From Rhizobium leguminosarum bv. viciae USDA 2370 (GTDB lineage Bacteria > Pseudomonadota > Alphaproteobacteria > Rhizobiales > Rhizobiaceae), in assembly GCF_002008365.1 (NCBI RefSeq), contig NZ_MRDL01000001.1, positions 1 through 64,000 of the forward strand: a stretch of 64,000 nucleotides of DNA. Direction: 5' to 3'. Below are positions 35,017-44,630 of the stretch, piece after piece (the first letter of the stretch is position 1; the number at the start of each line of letters is the position of its first letter). Under the pieces are notes generated by a model that was given only the letters and a program-made list of their open reading frames with translations, did not search any database and was not told the DNA's origin. The position numbers and the translations under genes are program-made.

Positions 35017-35904
35017 TTACCCCTTGACTGCGCCGGCCGCGATGCCGCGCACGAACCAGCGGCCGGACAGGAAATAGATGGCGAGCGGAACGATGGCGGT
35101 GAGGATCGTCGCCGCCATGTTCACGTTGTAAGTTCGCTCGCCCATCGTGGTGTTGACGATATTGTTGAGCTGCACGGTCATCGGCAGGTTGTCGCGCCCG
35201 GCAAAGACGAGACCGAGCAGGAAGTCGTTCCAGATGCCGGTGAATTGCAGCATGGAGACCACCACGACCATCGGCACGGCAATCGGCAGCATGATCTCGA
35301 AGAAGATGCGCCAGAAGCCCGCGCCGTCGACGCGCGCCGCCTTGCAGAGCTCCTCCGGCACGCTGACGAAATAGTTGCGGAAGAGCAGCGTCACCAGCGG
35401 CAGCCCGAATATGACATGCACGAGGATGATGCCGGCCAGCGAATTGTAGAGATCGATATTCGCCATCGCCCGGACCATCGGATAGAGGAAGATCTGGTAG
35501 GGGATGAGGCCACCGGCCATCAGCAGGCCGAAGAGCAGGTTTGCCCCGCGCGGCCGCCAAAGCGACAGCGCATAGCCATTGACGGCGCCGATGAAGACCG
35601 AGAGCGCGACCGAGGGAAGGGTGATCGCCACCGAATTCCAGAAGCCGCTGCGAATGCCGACGCAGACGGTTCCCATGCAGGCGCCCGACCAGGCGGTAGC
35701 CCAGGCAGAGAAATCGGGCGTGGCCGGCAGGGCAAAGATCTGCCCGAGCCGGATTTCGTCCATGGACTTCAGCGAGGTGACGACCATGGTGTAGAGCGGC
35801 AAAAGGAAGAAAAGTGCCGCGATGACAAGGAAGGCATAGAGGCCGATGCGCCCGGCGGTGATCTGTGCCGGCTTCGGGCCGTTTGGATGAGGACGCGCCA
35901 TCAC
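35017..35904 (-). CDS. CUT1 sugar ABC transporter, inner-membrane permease (MalG type)
   Basis: A 295-residue permease with six hydrophobic segments and the EAA loop EELCKAARVDGAGFWRIFFEI near residue 190, which docks on the ATPase. A long hydrophilic N-terminus precedes helix 1 (IGLYAFLVIAALFFLLPLYT). It overlaps the partner permease by four bases. The specificity is not known. Confidence 0.88.
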   Translation of the reverse strand: MMARPHPNGPKPAQITAGRIGLYAFLVIAALFFLLPLYTMVVTSLKSMDEIRLGQIFALPATPDFSAWATAWSGACMGTVCVGIRSGFWNSVAITLPSVALSVFIGAVNGYALSLWRPRGANLLFGLLMAGGLIPYQIFLYPMVRAMANIDLYNSLAGIILVHVIFGLPLVTLLFRNYFVSVPEELCKAARVDGAGFWRIFFEIMLPIAVPMVVVVSMLQFTGIWNDFLLGLVFAGRDNLPMTVQLNNIVNTTMGERTYNVNMAATILTAIVPLAIYFLSGRWFVRGIAAGAVKG

Positions 35905-36788
35905 GCAGCCCCCTTTGCTTTGTCACGCACGTGCATGATGTAGCGGAACGGGGCGACTGCGATGATCACGCCGAGGACAAGCACTGTCGCGCCTGCTGTG
36001 GCGAGGCCGAGATTCTGGCGCCCGAACAGATTGTCCATGATAAATTTCGCCGGCACCTCCGTCGCATTGCCGGGGCCGCCATTGGTCATGGCGACGACGA
36101 TGTCATAGGTCTTGATCACGCCCATGGCGAGCAGCATGCCGGCCGCGGCCAGCGCCGGCCCGAGCTGCGGCAGGATGATCGAGACATAGATCCGCCAGAC
36201 GGGAATGCCGTCGATCCGCGCCGCCTTCCATTGCTCGGCCTCGATGCCGCGCATGCCGGCGAGCGCAATGACCATGACGAGCCCCGCGCCCTGCCATACG
36301 CCGGCAAGAACCAGCGCATAAATCGCCATGTCGCGATTGACCACCCAGTCGAGGACGAAGCTTTCCCAGCCGAGCGAACGCACGCTCGCCTGGATGCCGA
36401 GCGTCGGATTGAGCATCCATTGCCAGATCAGCCCGGTCACCACGAAGGACATGGCGTAGGGATAGAGGAATATGGTCCTGAAGGCGCTTTCGAAGCGGAT
36501 CTTACGATCCAGCGCCGCAGCGAGAAAGAAGCCGAGCAGCAAACAGCCTGCGACGTATAGGACGCCGAAGATCAACACGTTTTGCAGCGAGGCTAGCCAC
36601 TTGGCGGAAGAGAAGAGCTTCGAATACTGCGCCAAGCCGACATAGGTCGAGGACGGAAAAAGCGTCGAATTGGTGAAGGACAGGCGGATCGACCAAGCCA
36701 TGGTGCCGATGAAGACCACGACCGCGACGAACCATGTCGGCAGCAGGGCGATGGTCGCGGAAAGATTGGGCTTGCGTTTGATGGACAT
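35901..36788 (-). CDS. CUT1 sugar ABC transporter, inner-membrane permease (MalF type)
   Basis: A 295-residue permease with six hydrophobic segments and the EAA loop EAEQWKAARIDGIPVWRIYV near residue 190-210. It starts MSIKRKPNLSATIALLPTW. It is the first permease after the binding protein and is preceded by an intercistronic hairpin at 36853-36882. Confidence 0.88.
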   Translation of the reverse strand: MSIKRKPNLSATIALLPTWFVAVVVFIGTMAWSIRLSFTNSTLFPSSTYVGLAQYSKLFSSAKWLASLQNVLIFGVLYVAGCLLLGFFLAAALDRKIRFESAFRTIFLYPYAMSFVVTGLIWQWMLNPTLGIQASVRSLGWESFVLDWVVNRDMAIYALVLAGVWQGAGLVMVIALAGMRGIEAEQWKAARIDGIPVWRIYVSIILPQLGPALAAAGMLLAMGVIKTYDIVVAMTNGGPGNATEVPAKFIMDNLFGRQNLGLATAGATVLVLGVIIAVAPFRYIMHVRDKAKGAA

Positions 36789-36852
36789 CGGCCAGCTCGT
36801 TGACGGAGTGGAAAGCAGGGCTCGGGCCGCCGCGTGAGGCGGCAGCCGGCAG

Positions 36853-36882
36853 CCGTGGCGTCGGATCAGGCCGACGCCACGG
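36853..36882 (-). terminator. Perfect hairpin after the CUT1 binding-protein gene
   Basis: CCGTGGCGTCGG and CCGACGCCACGG form a perfect 12-base stem with a six-base loop, nine bases after the binding-protein stop and within the operon. It has no T-run, so message protection of the binding-protein transcript is as likely as partial termination. Confidence 0.7.
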
Positions 36883-36890
36883 GTACTATC

Positions 36891-38123
36891 CTACTCGAAG
36901 ACGGCGAAGAAGTTTTCGGCTGCGGCGCCTGCATCGTTCGAGCCGCCGCTCCAGTATTCGTCGACGAAGTCGTCGAGCGCGCCGACCTGCTGGGGCGTCA
37001 GCACGATCGCCTGGTCCGGCACGATTGCACCGGCGCTCATCAGCTCGACACCCTTCTGCGCGCAGGCGTCCAGCTTCGACTTATCGACGTCGGCGCGCAT
37101 CGGCACCGAGCCCTTCTTCAGGGCAAATTCGACCTGAACGGCCGGATCCATGACGACTTCGGCGAGAAGTTTCTGCGCCTTGTCAGTCTCGGCCTTGCCG
37201 GTCTTGGGGAACCAGAGGGAGTCGGCGATGTAGACCATGCCCTTCGACTCCGGCACGATCATGCAGCCATAATCCTTGCCCGGCTCCTTGCCGGCAACGG
37301 TGAATTCGCCCTTGGCCCAGTCGCCCATGAACTGCACGCCGGCCTTGGCGGTGATCAGCATGGCTGTCGCGTCGTTCCAGTTGCGCCCGGCTGCACCGGC
37401 ATCGACATAGCCGCGCAGCTTACCGAGGATTTCAAGGGACTTCTTCACGCCTTCGACGGATGCCGGGCTCTTGTCCTTATCGACATAGATCTTCAGGAAG
37501 CCGTCGATCCCGACCTGCGAGAGCAGGATCATGTTGAAGACCTTGGTTTGCTGCCAGGGCTGGCCACCCCAGGCGACCGGAACCAGGCCGGCAGCCTTCA
37601 GCTTGTCGAGATCGGCAAAGAGCTCGTCCCAGGTCTTGGGCTCCTGCGCAATGCCGGCCTTCTCGAAGGCTTCCTTCGAATAGAAGAGCCAGCTTTCACC
37701 ATGGGCGCCGGTCGGCGCAAGATAGACCTTGCCGTCATAGGAGATGAGATCGTGGATCGATTTCGGCAGGGCGTCCGCCCATTTGCCGGAGGAGGCCACG
37801 TCGTCGATCGGATTGAACAGGCCCTGGTTGATGAAATCAGCGGCAGCGAGGCCGATGACGCCCTGCTTGGCCCCGGGCGCGTCACCCGCGACGATACGGT
37901 TCTGGAAGGCGGCATCGGCCGCACCGAAGCCGGCGATCGAGGAATCCTTCCAGACGCCGCCGCGCTTTTCGAACTCGGTCTTGATGACGTTGAGCGCGGC
38001 TGCTTCGCCGCCCGACGTCCAGGACGACATGATCTCGATCGTCGGCTTGTCCTCGGCATGGGCCGAGGCAGACAGGCCGGCGAATGCCACGCCGGCAAGA
38101 AAAAGCTTCATCATGGTCTTCAT
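36891..38123 (-). CDS. CUT1 sugar ABC transporter, periplasmic binding protein
   Basis: A 410-residue type II binding protein with signal peptide MKTMMKLFLAGVAFAGLSASAHA, cleaved before EDKP. The mature part starts with IEIMSSWTSGGEAAALNVIK and contains TWDELFADLDKLKAAGLVPVA, usual in family 1 binding proteins of the maltose/alpha-glucoside type. AGAGGTGG precedes the ATG. It should bring an oligosaccharide or glycoside to the permeases. Confidence 0.88.
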   Translation of the reverse strand: MKTMMKLFLAGVAFAGLSASAHAEDKPTIEIMSSWTSGGEAAALNVIKTEFEKRGGVWKDSSIAGFGAADAAFQNRIVAGDAPGAKQGVIGLAAADFINQGLFNPIDDVASSGKWADALPKSIHDLISYDGKVYLAPTGAHGESWLFYSKEAFEKAGIAQEPKTWDELFADLDKLKAAGLVPVAWGGQPWQQTKVFNMILLSQVGIDGFLKIYVDKDKSPASVEGVKKSLEILGKLRGYVDAGAAGRNWNDATAMLITAKAGVQFMGDWAKGEFTVAGKEPGKDYGCMIVPESKGMVYIADSLWFPKTGKAETDKAQKLLAEVVMDPAVQVEFALKKGSVPMRADVDKSKLDACAQKGVELMSAGAIVPDQAIVLTPQQVGALDDFVDEYWSGGSNDAGAAAENFFAVFE

Positions 38124-38181
38124 TGTTCCACCTCTTGAAAATGCCCTCTTTGCGGGGCGTTTGTTGTTTTAGGGATGACTG

Positions 38182-39135
38182 TCAGCGATAGATCGGCAGG
38201 AGCGCCTGCCGGACGAGGGTGAGCCCGTTGGCGATGTCGCGGACGGGATCCGGCGCGGCATCGAGTTCGAGGATCGCCCAGCCTTCATAGGCCCGGTCGC
38301 GCAGCAGCCGGATCCAGGCCGGCCAGTCGACCCGTCCGAGGCCGAAGCTGCAGAAATAGGGCTGGTGGCGTTCATGGATGTGCTTGTCGATCGGGGTGTC
38401 GGCGGGCAGCGGGCCGCGCGCATCCTTCCAGTGGGCGATGATCATGCGCTCGTGATGGCGATCGACGAGCTGGACGGGATCGGAGCCGGCCACGATGATG
38501 TGGGCGGTATCCGGGCACATGTGCACATAGGCTGGGTCGGTGAGAAGCATCATCAGATCGACGTCGCGCGCGGCGGCAAAGATCGAGTGCGCCTCGGTGT
38601 GCAGCGCCAGCCGTACGCCCCTGGCATAGAGGGTCGCGCCGAGCCGGTTCAGAAAATCGGCGATCACCTTGGCGCGATCGAAATCATGGAACTGCACCGG
38701 CTGGGCGCCGAGCGTCTGGCGTAAGGGCGCGCCGATCACCATGATGTCGCTGCCGCAGGCTTTCAGGAAGTCGGCATATCGTTCCGCCTTGTCGATCAGC
38801 GCGCGCTGGGCCTCGGGCTCGGCGAAGTCGCCGGCCGCCTCAAGTTCCGCGAAGAAGCCGCTGCACAGCGTCAGACCGCGTCTTGCCAGCTCGGCCGCGA
38901 AGGCATCGACGGATCCATAGGTCTTGATCGCGTCCTGCCAGTTGAAGGGAGAGAAGGTCAGCTCGACGCCGGTAACGCCGGAGGCCTGGACGCCGTCGAG
39001 GATCTTGTCCCAGAAGGCGCGCGGCGCGGCGCGTGCATAGTCGACGATCGCGTCATGGCTATCGACGTCCCAAAAGCCGGGATGGAAGAATGTCACGAGA
39101 TCGACGCCGAAGCGCAGCCTGTCGTCAGCAGCCAT
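38182..39135 (-). CDS. Sugar phosphate isomerase/epimerase-like TIM-barrel protein
   Basis: A 317-residue protein of the xylose-isomerase-like (AP endonuclease 2) TIM-barrel superfamily. The pattern VTGVELTFSPFNWQDAIK, VRLALHTEAHSIFA with metal-binding histidine/glutamate, VHMCPDTAHIIVAGSDPVQL and WAILELDAAP fits the divalent-metal site. ATG 39135 is chosen because GGGAG stands five bases upstream; GTG 39141 overlaps that site. It is the first gene of the importer operon, so it likely processes the imported sugar, possibly a 3-keto derivative made by the GMC enzyme. That link is inference. Confidence 0.8.
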   Translation of the reverse strand: MAADDRLRFGVDLVTFFHPGFWDVDSHDAIVDYARAAPRAFWDKILDGVQASGVTGVELTFSPFNWQDAIKTYGSVDAFAAELARRGLTLCSGFFAELEAAGDFAEPEAQRALIDKAERYADFLKACGSDIMVIGAPLRQTLGAQPVQFHDFDRAKVIADFLNRLGATLYARGVRLALHTEAHSIFAAARDVDLMMLLTDPAYVHMCPDTAHIIVAGSDPVQLVDRHHERMIIAHWKDARGPLPADTPIDKHIHERHQPYFCSFGLGRVDWPAWIRLLRDRAYEGWAILELDAAPDPVRDIANGLTLVRQALLPIYR

Positions 39136-39223
39136 AATCACTCCCTTTTCAAGGCATGACCTATCCGTTTGCGGAAGGCCCGTTCCGCATTCATAAGTCG
39201 TAGAATTTTCAATGCATTAGCGT

Positions 39224-39241
39224 ATGGCAATCGTTTGCCAT
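39224..39241. promoter_or_regulatory. LacI-type operator 1
   Basis: ATGGCAATCGTTTGCCAT has perfect seven-base half sites (ATGGCAA/TTGCCAT) around a central TCGT, the usual form of LacI-family operators with a middle CG. It lies about 90 bases upstream of the sugar operon start and likely overlaps its promoter. Confidence 0.75.
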
Positions 39242-39283
39242 GATTAGATAATAGCCAAGCTGTTTTTTTACGCAAGCGGTTTT

Positions 39284-39299
39284 TGGCAAACGTTTGCTA
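39284..39299. promoter_or_regulatory. LacI-type operator 2
   Basis: TGGCAAACGTTTGCTA is a near-perfect palindrome with central CG and the same TGGCAA half site as operator 1. The two centres are about 59 bases apart, so one repressor could bridge both and also control its own gene at 39357. Confidence 0.75.
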
Positions 39300-39356
39300 T
39301 AAGCTGCCACTTGTCTTAGAGTTGCAAACAAAAGCATCCCGGAGAAAGAAAGAACC

Positions 39357-40427
39357 GTGAACAAAAACAAGGATGTAGTCGGGGAGGATCAATCAGGCGC
39401 GTTGATGGCCGATGTCGCGCGGCTCGCCGGCGTTGCGATATCGACAGTGAGCCGGGCGCTCGCCAATCCCGGACGGGTCAACGAAAAGACGCGCGCCAAG
39501 ATCAATGCCGCAGCCAGGCAACTGGGCTACACCCCGAACGCGATGGCGCGCGGTCTCAGGGTCGGCAAATCCAATATCATCATGATCATTCTGCCGGGAT
39601 CGCTCTACTATGGCGCTTCCCAGGTCATTCCGCAGGTGCTGCAGAGTATCAATAAATCGCTGATCCAGGGCGGCTACAACCTGATGATCGCCAACCTCGA
39701 CCGCGACGAGATTTCCGAACGGCACATTCTCGACCTCGCCTTCGGCGGCAGCGTGCGCGGGGCCATCATCCTGTCGTCGAAGCTTCCGGAGGTTGACGGA
39801 CGCTCGCTGGCCAATTCCGGCCTGCCGATCGTGTCGATGCTGCTCGACATGAGCGATGCCGGCCTGCAGAGCGTCGTTACGAACGACCGCGAGGCCGTGC
39901 GCGACGTCACGGCCGAACTGATCCGACTGGGTCATCGACGGTTCTTCTATCTTGCGGGGCCTGAAGGCAACTATCACGATGTCGAGCGTTACGGCGGCGT
40001 CCTCGAGGCGCTCGAGGCGGCAGGATTGTCCGAGGACTTGGTGCATCGCTCGGGTGGTCATCTCGATTATCAGCACGGCTTCGACATTGGTGTCCAGGCG
40101 GCGGATGATTTCGCCGAGTTGACCGAGAAACCGACAGCCGTCATCGCGACCAGCGATGACATGGCCATTTCATTTGTCAGCCGTATCCAACGGACGGGCC
40201 TAAGTATTCCCGGTGATGTGTCCGTCGTCTCTTTCGACGGCTCCCCCGTCTGCGAATTTTGCTCTCCGCCACTCTCGACGATCAAGCAGCCGGTGGAAGA
40301 GATGGGGCGCGCCGCGGTGGATCTCCTCTTCGACGCCATTGGCCAGAGGCAGAATACGGCGACGGTTCGTACCGTCATCCGCAGCAGCCTGATCTTGCGG
40401 GAGAGCATCGCTGCTCCGAAGAACTGA
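39357..40427 (+). CDS. LacI-family transcriptional repressor
   Basis: A 356-residue regulator with the LacI helix-turn-helix MADVARLAGVAISTVSRALA (about 17-36), the hinge segment LGYTPNAMARGLRVGKS, and a periplasmic-binding-like effector domain with IIMIILPGSLYYGA and VIATSDDMAISFVSRI. The start is GTG 39357. It faces the CUT1 operon across two matching operators, so it probably represses the operon and itself until the sugar is present. Confidence 0.9.
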   Translation: MNKNKDVVGEDQSGALMADVARLAGVAISTVSRALANPGRVNEKTRAKINAAARQLGYTPNAMARGLRVGKSNIIMIILPGSLYYGASQVIPQVLQSINKSLIQGGYNLMIANLDRDEISERHILDLAFGGSVRGAIILSSKLPEVDGRSLANSGLPIVSMLLDMSDAGLQSVVTNDREAVRDVTAELIRLGHRRFFYLAGPEGNYHDVERYGGVLEALEAAGLSEDLVHRSGGHLDYQHGFDIGVQAADDFAELTEKPTAVIATSDDMAISFVSRIQRTGLSIPGDVSVVSFDGSPVCEFCSPPLSTIKQPVEEMGRAAVDLLFDAIGQRQNTATVRTVIRSSLILRESIAAPKN

Positions 40428-40663
40428 CGGAGCCGGCCGCGGCGAGGGGATTACCCTCGACATCAATCAAAACCCGCCGCTTGATCCTCGGTACTTCGAT
40501 CTCTTGTCGGTCGACGCCATTACAGCCCTACAGTGTTTAGCGTAAACTGTTGGTTTGGCGACAGAGGGATATTTTAGTTGTCAGTAATACAATCATCCGG
40601 CAACATGATCGGCTAACTTCTAGAATTGAGTAATATTGCCACCAGCACGTTGGGGAGACGGGC

Positions 40664-42538
40664 ATGTGTGCAGAGCTTGTCGAGCGCCGATTGGCGGCTA
40701 TCCTGGCCGCCGATGTGGTAGGCTACAGCCGTCTCCTGGAAGCCAACGAAGAGGAGACGCTTAACGCCCTTCGTCAGCATCGCCGCGAGCTCTTCGATCC
40801 CGCTGTCGCGACCCACGGCGGGCGTATAATCAAGGTGATGGGCGACGGTTTCCTGGTCGAGTTCGGCAGCGTGCTCAGTGCTGCACGATGCGCAGTCGAA
40901 ATCCAGCGCGGCATGCTGGAGCGCAACATGGGGATTCCAGCGGACAGGCACTTTGCGTTTCGAATAGGCTTGAATCTGGGTGACATCGTCTTCGATGCGG
41001 ATGACTTTCATGGGGACGGCATTAATGTGGCGGTCCGGCTACAAGCCCTTGCAGATCCTGGCGGCATTGCCTGTTCGGCGGCTGTGCGCCACGAAGTCGG
41101 AAACAAGCTCGGCCTCGATTTCGCGGACCAGGGCGCCAAGACCGTCAAAAACATTTCCCGCCCGGTCCATGTCTATTTTGCCGATTGGGGCAATGTCGCC
41201 TCCGGTGAGGAGGTGCCGCTTGCCGCAAGCGGGCACACGCGCGCACCCGTCAACAAGCCATCGGTTGCAATCCTGCCATTTGCCAACATCAGCGACGATC
41301 CCGCCCAGGAGTTTTTCAGCGACGGCATCACTGAGGATATCATCACTGACCTCTCGAACGTTTCAGGCCTGTTTGTACTGAGCCGCAACACCGTCTTCAC
41401 ATGGAAAGGCCGCAGCGAGAACCTGCAGCGCATCGCCAGGGAACTCGGCGTTGCCTATATCGTAGAGGGCAGCGTCCGCAAGGCCGGCAACCATGTGAGG
41501 ATCAATGCTGAATTGATCGACGCAGCCAGCGATGGCCATGTGTGGGCGGCGCGTTACGACCGCGACCTCACCGACATCTTCGAAGTGCAGGACGAGATCA
41601 CAAAGGCGATCGTCGAGCAACTAAAGGTCAAGCTACTCCCGGAGGAAAAGAAGGCAATCGAGCAGGCGCCGACAGAGAGCGTTGAAGCTTATACGCACTT
41701 CCTCAGGGGGCGCGAGTACTATCACATTGCCTCGCGCTCAAACCATCTCATGGCCAGACAGAGTTTCGCGAGAGCTATCGAATTGGATCCGGACTATGCC
41801 CGCGCCTATGCGGGCGTCGCGGTTTGCGATGCGCGTCTGCGGTCCCAGTTCGGCGTACAGATCCCGGTGAAGGACATTCTTGCCAACACCGCAATGGCGC
41901 TCGCTATTGATCCTAATCTGGCAGAGGCACACGCGGCCAAAGGGTTTGCGTTGGCCGTCGCCGGCAATCGCGCTGAAGCCGTTTCCGCATTCGAGCAGGC
42001 TTTATCGCTCGACGCCGATTGCCACGAGGCGAACCGGTATTATGCCGAATTTTGCGTCACCGACGGTCAGTTCGAGCTGGCGGCCACCTACTTTCAGCGT
42101 GCAATGGAAATCAAGCCTGCCGATTATGGTGCGCCGACCATGCTTGTGCACGTCTTTCGTTCACTCGGGCAAACAGACAAGGCCAATAGTTATGCTTGGA
42201 TCGCGTTGAAAAAGGCGGAGGAAGAATTGCGGCTACATCCGGAGAATGCCAATGTTGCCTGTCTTGGAGCAACCGTGCTCGCCTTTCTCGGTGTCCGCGA
42301 TCGGGCACTGGAGTGGCTGGCCCGCTCACTGGCGACTGATCCCAACGACATAAACATTCAGTACAACGCCGCCTGCACTTATGCGCTGCTTGGCGAGATT
42401 GACCGAGCGATCGAGGTACTGGAAGCCTGGATGCCTCAGGTCGGCGCCGAGATGCGGCTGTGGTTCAAGAACGATTCCGACCTCGATTCCATTCGCAGTC
42501 ACCCGCGCTATTCGAGATTGGTTGAACTGTCTGAATAA
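40664..42538 (+). CDS. Class III adenylate/guanylate cyclase with TolB-like and TPR domains
   Basis: A 624-residue protein. The N-terminal cyclase domain (about 8-175) has metal-binding aspartates D17 (AADVVGYS) and D61 (KVMGDGFLVEF). A middle part (about 200-330) with SVAILPFANISDDPAQEFFSDGITEDI and VAYIVEGSVRKAGNHVRI resembles the FlgO/TolB N-terminal fold. The C-terminal 280 residues are TPR-like repeats. Rhizobia carry many such cyclases. It would make a cyclic nucleotide in response to an unknown signal. It has no membrane segment. Confidence 0.85.
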   Translation: MCAELVERRLAAILAADVVGYSRLLEANEEETLNALRQHRRELFDPAVATHGGRIIKVMGDGFLVEFGSVLSAARCAVEIQRGMLERNMGIPADRHFAFRIGLNLGDIVFDADDFHGDGINVAVRLQALADPGGIACSAAVRHEVGNKLGLDFADQGAKTVKNISRPVHVYFADWGNVASGEEVPLAASGHTRAPVNKPSVAILPFANISDDPAQEFFSDGITEDIITDLSNVSGLFVLSRNTVFTWKGRSENLQRIARELGVAYIVEGSVRKAGNHVRINAELIDAASDGHVWAARYDRDLTDIFEVQDEITKAIVEQLKVKLLPEEKKAIEQAPTESVEAYTHFLRGREYYHIASRSNHLMARQSFARAIELDPDYARAYAGVAVCDARLRSQFGVQIPVKDILANTAMALAIDPNLAEAHAAKGFALAVAGNRAEAVSAFEQALSLDADCHEANRYYAEFCVTDGQFELAATYFQRAMEIKPADYGAPTMLVHVFRSLGQTDKANSYAWIALKKAEEELRLHPENANVACLGATVLAFLGVRDRALEWLARSLATDPNDINIQYNAACTYALLGEIDRAIEVLEAWMPQVGAEMRLWFKNDSDLDSIRSHPRYSRLVELSE

Positions 42539-42653
42539 CGCCTCGTACATTTGGCAGGCTGGCGCTAGTACTATTTCATTACTTGCTAAAATTCTCGCGA
42601 GCGCCGAAGGTCAACTTAAACTGGCATCATAAAAGTCTTTTGAGGGGAAGCGG

Positions 42654-43985
42654 ATGAGCACCCGGTTCAGACTTTTTGTACAGCCTCCATTTGAAGATGC
42701 TCGGTCCAGTCCCGAGATTGTCGAAGTGTCGTCTCCGCTGGGTAGCCTGACAGCTGGTCCGGCCGACGATCTCATGTTCGTTGTAGAGCCGGTCGGCAAG
42801 ACCGGTCCTTACGGTGTGAACCGCGGACCGCTCGGAACGCCGTACATGTATCTGCCGCCCTGGACCGGGAAAATCCTTCAGCCGGCCAACCCCGATGGGT
42901 GCGGCAATTTCGACTATCTTCGACCTTCAATGGCTGGCTTCGAAGCCGCGCATGTTTTTGGTTGCGTGCGATTCACACTGGATGTGTGGGAGCGCTATCT
43001 CGGCCAGCCGCTCACCTGGCATTTTCGCGATCATTATGACCGTCTGGAAATCTCGATCCTGCCGCGATGGGACAACGCTCAATACGGCTATGGTTTCCTC
43101 GAAATTGGGAGCCAGTTCGAAAACGACGGGCGCGTCCTTCCCTTCAGCCTGGATTTCGACGTCATCGCTCATGAGGTGGGGCACGCGATCATCTTCAGCG
43201 TACTGGGTGTGCCGCGCCCGGGAACCGAGTACCCCGAATATCTTGGCTTCCAAGAGGCCTTCTCCGACTGCGTGTCGCTGATCGCGGCCATGCATTTTCC
43301 GTCCGTGATCGACAATGTTCTCGCGGAGACGCGCGGTAACCTTTACCGGGCAAATCGCCTGGCGCGCTTCTCGGAATTTTCGCCGCATCGCCAGATACGG
43401 TCGGCAAACAACAAACGGACGATGGCCGACTTCGCACATGGGTGGAAGGACGAGCATGAACTCTCGCAACCGCTCACCGGCGCGATATTCGATATACTCG
43501 TCGATATCTTTCACGAGAGCCTGGTGGCGCGAGGCCTTATCTCACGGGCTGTCGAAGATCTCTCCGATATTGCCGAATTTGATCCGGCTGCCGAGGCACC
43601 CGTGCAGCACGCTTTCGACCGCGCTTTCGCGCGGAACTCAGATGGTTTTGTCGAAGCACTGCTCGACGCACGCGATATCGTCGGGATGTATCTGGCGGAA
43701 ACCTTGTGGGCTCTCGCTCCCGATTTTCTGGACTACGGCGATGTCGCGAGGACGGTGCTGGCGATCGATCGGGACGAAAGCAACGGCCAATTCGCAAGGA
43801 TTATCAGCAGGAACTTCACGCGACGGGCGATCGGCGAGTTGCACGCCGGCGCGCACCTCAAAGGCGGCGAGCATCGCAGCCATGTCCTTTCTGCGCGGAC
43901 ATTGCTGCCGATAGATTATCTAGAGCTTCCGAGGATGAGTTATCGCGAAAAAGTTCTGCTGTCGAGATTAAGCATCGGTCAATAA
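42654..43985 (+). CDS. HExxH gluzincin-type metallopeptidase of unknown role
   Basis: A 443-residue protein. The zinc motif is VIAHEVGHAIIF, with HEVGH at 173-177. A third ligand is likely E201 in GFQEAFSDCVSLI, and this arrangement (HExxH, 23 residues, then ExxSD) is the thermolysin/M4-like gluzincin form. There is no signal peptide and no propeptide, unlike secreted M4 enzymes. GAGGGGAAG precedes the ATG. It may form an operon with the next two genes. The substrate is unknown, and I would not place it in a named family with certainty. Confidence 0.6.
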   Translation: MSTRFRLFVQPPFEDARSSPEIVEVSSPLGSLTAGPADDLMFVVEPVGKTGPYGVNRGPLGTPYMYLPPWTGKILQPANPDGCGNFDYLRPSMAGFEAAHVFGCVRFTLDVWERYLGQPLTWHFRDHYDRLEISILPRWDNAQYGYGFLEIGSQFENDGRVLPFSLDFDVIAHEVGHAIIFSVLGVPRPGTEYPEYLGFQEAFSDCVSLIAAMHFPSVIDNVLAETRGNLYRANRLARFSEFSPHRQIRSANNKRTMADFAHGWKDEHELSQPLTGAIFDILVDIFHESLVARGLISRAVEDLSDIAEFDPAAEAPVQHAFDRAFARNSDGFVEALLDARDIVGMYLAETLWALAPDFLDYGDVARTVLAIDRDESNGQFARIISRNFTRRAIGELHAGAHLKGGEHRSHVLSARTLLPIDYLELPRMSYREKVLLSRLSIGQ

Positions 43986-44005
43986 TCAGGTAGATGGAGG
44001 CAGAC

Positions 44006-44599
44006 GTGGCAGACAATGAAACCTTGCTCGGCATATCGGCGATACATCTATTCGGGCGCCCGCTTAGCGATCTGATCCTTAGAGGCGGCCCCATTTATCA
44101 GGGTCTAAGCGTACCAATAGCAGGAAGAAACAATTTCCTGAGGGACCAGCTTGGTTCAGACGACGCGGTTATGGCGCGAATTTTTGCTTTCTCATTCGAA
44201 GGAACATTCGTTGAACTTGGTCGACCAGTGATCTTCGTTGTCCACGGCCCCGGGGCCGACCCCGACGATCCACCCCCAAGGAACGTGGCAGGTGATATCG
44301 AGTACGACAGATTGTCTCGGTCCCCTGGTTCGAGTGCGCGAACCGGTCTTGGTTCCCAAATCGGAGCTCTTGCTAAGGACATGAGGGTCTGGATTTACGA
44401 CAAGAGCGATGTCTCAATGAGGCTCGATGCCGAAACCGGAACCTTTGAGCAAATTCTGCTGTCGGTCGAGGTTTCTGCTGATCCCCGAGGGATGACGAGC
44501 GGCGCAATGTCCAGATCGGGCGGTGCCCTGTCCCGCTCTGGTGGCGTGATGTCAAGATCAGGCGGGTTCATTCCGCGCAGATCTGGCGACAACGATTGA
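44006..44599 (+). CDS. Unknown protein with SRSGG-repeat tail
   Basis: A 197-residue protein. GTG 44006 is chosen because GGAGG stands five bases upstream (43996-44000). The first 160 residues look globular (LLGISAIHLFGRPLSDLIL, PVIFVVHGPGADPDDPPP, MRVWIYDKSDVSMRLD). The last 35 residues are a low-complexity tail with three SRSGG units and a final RRSGD. No signal peptide or known domain is seen. It starts 20 bases after the metallopeptidase stop, so it is probably in the same operon and could be its substrate or partner. Confidence 0.6.
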   Translation: MADNETLLGISAIHLFGRPLSDLILRGGPIYQGLSVPIAGRNNFLRDQLGSDDAVMARIFAFSFEGTFVELGRPVIFVVHGPGADPDDPPPRNVAGDIEYDRLSRSPGSSARTGLGSQIGALAKDMRVWIYDKSDVSMRLDAETGTFEQILLSVEVSADPRGMTSGAMSRSGGALSRSGGVMSRSGGFIPRRSGDND

Positions 44600-44630
44600 T
44601 CTGAATATAGGACGGACTAGGGAGGACAAC

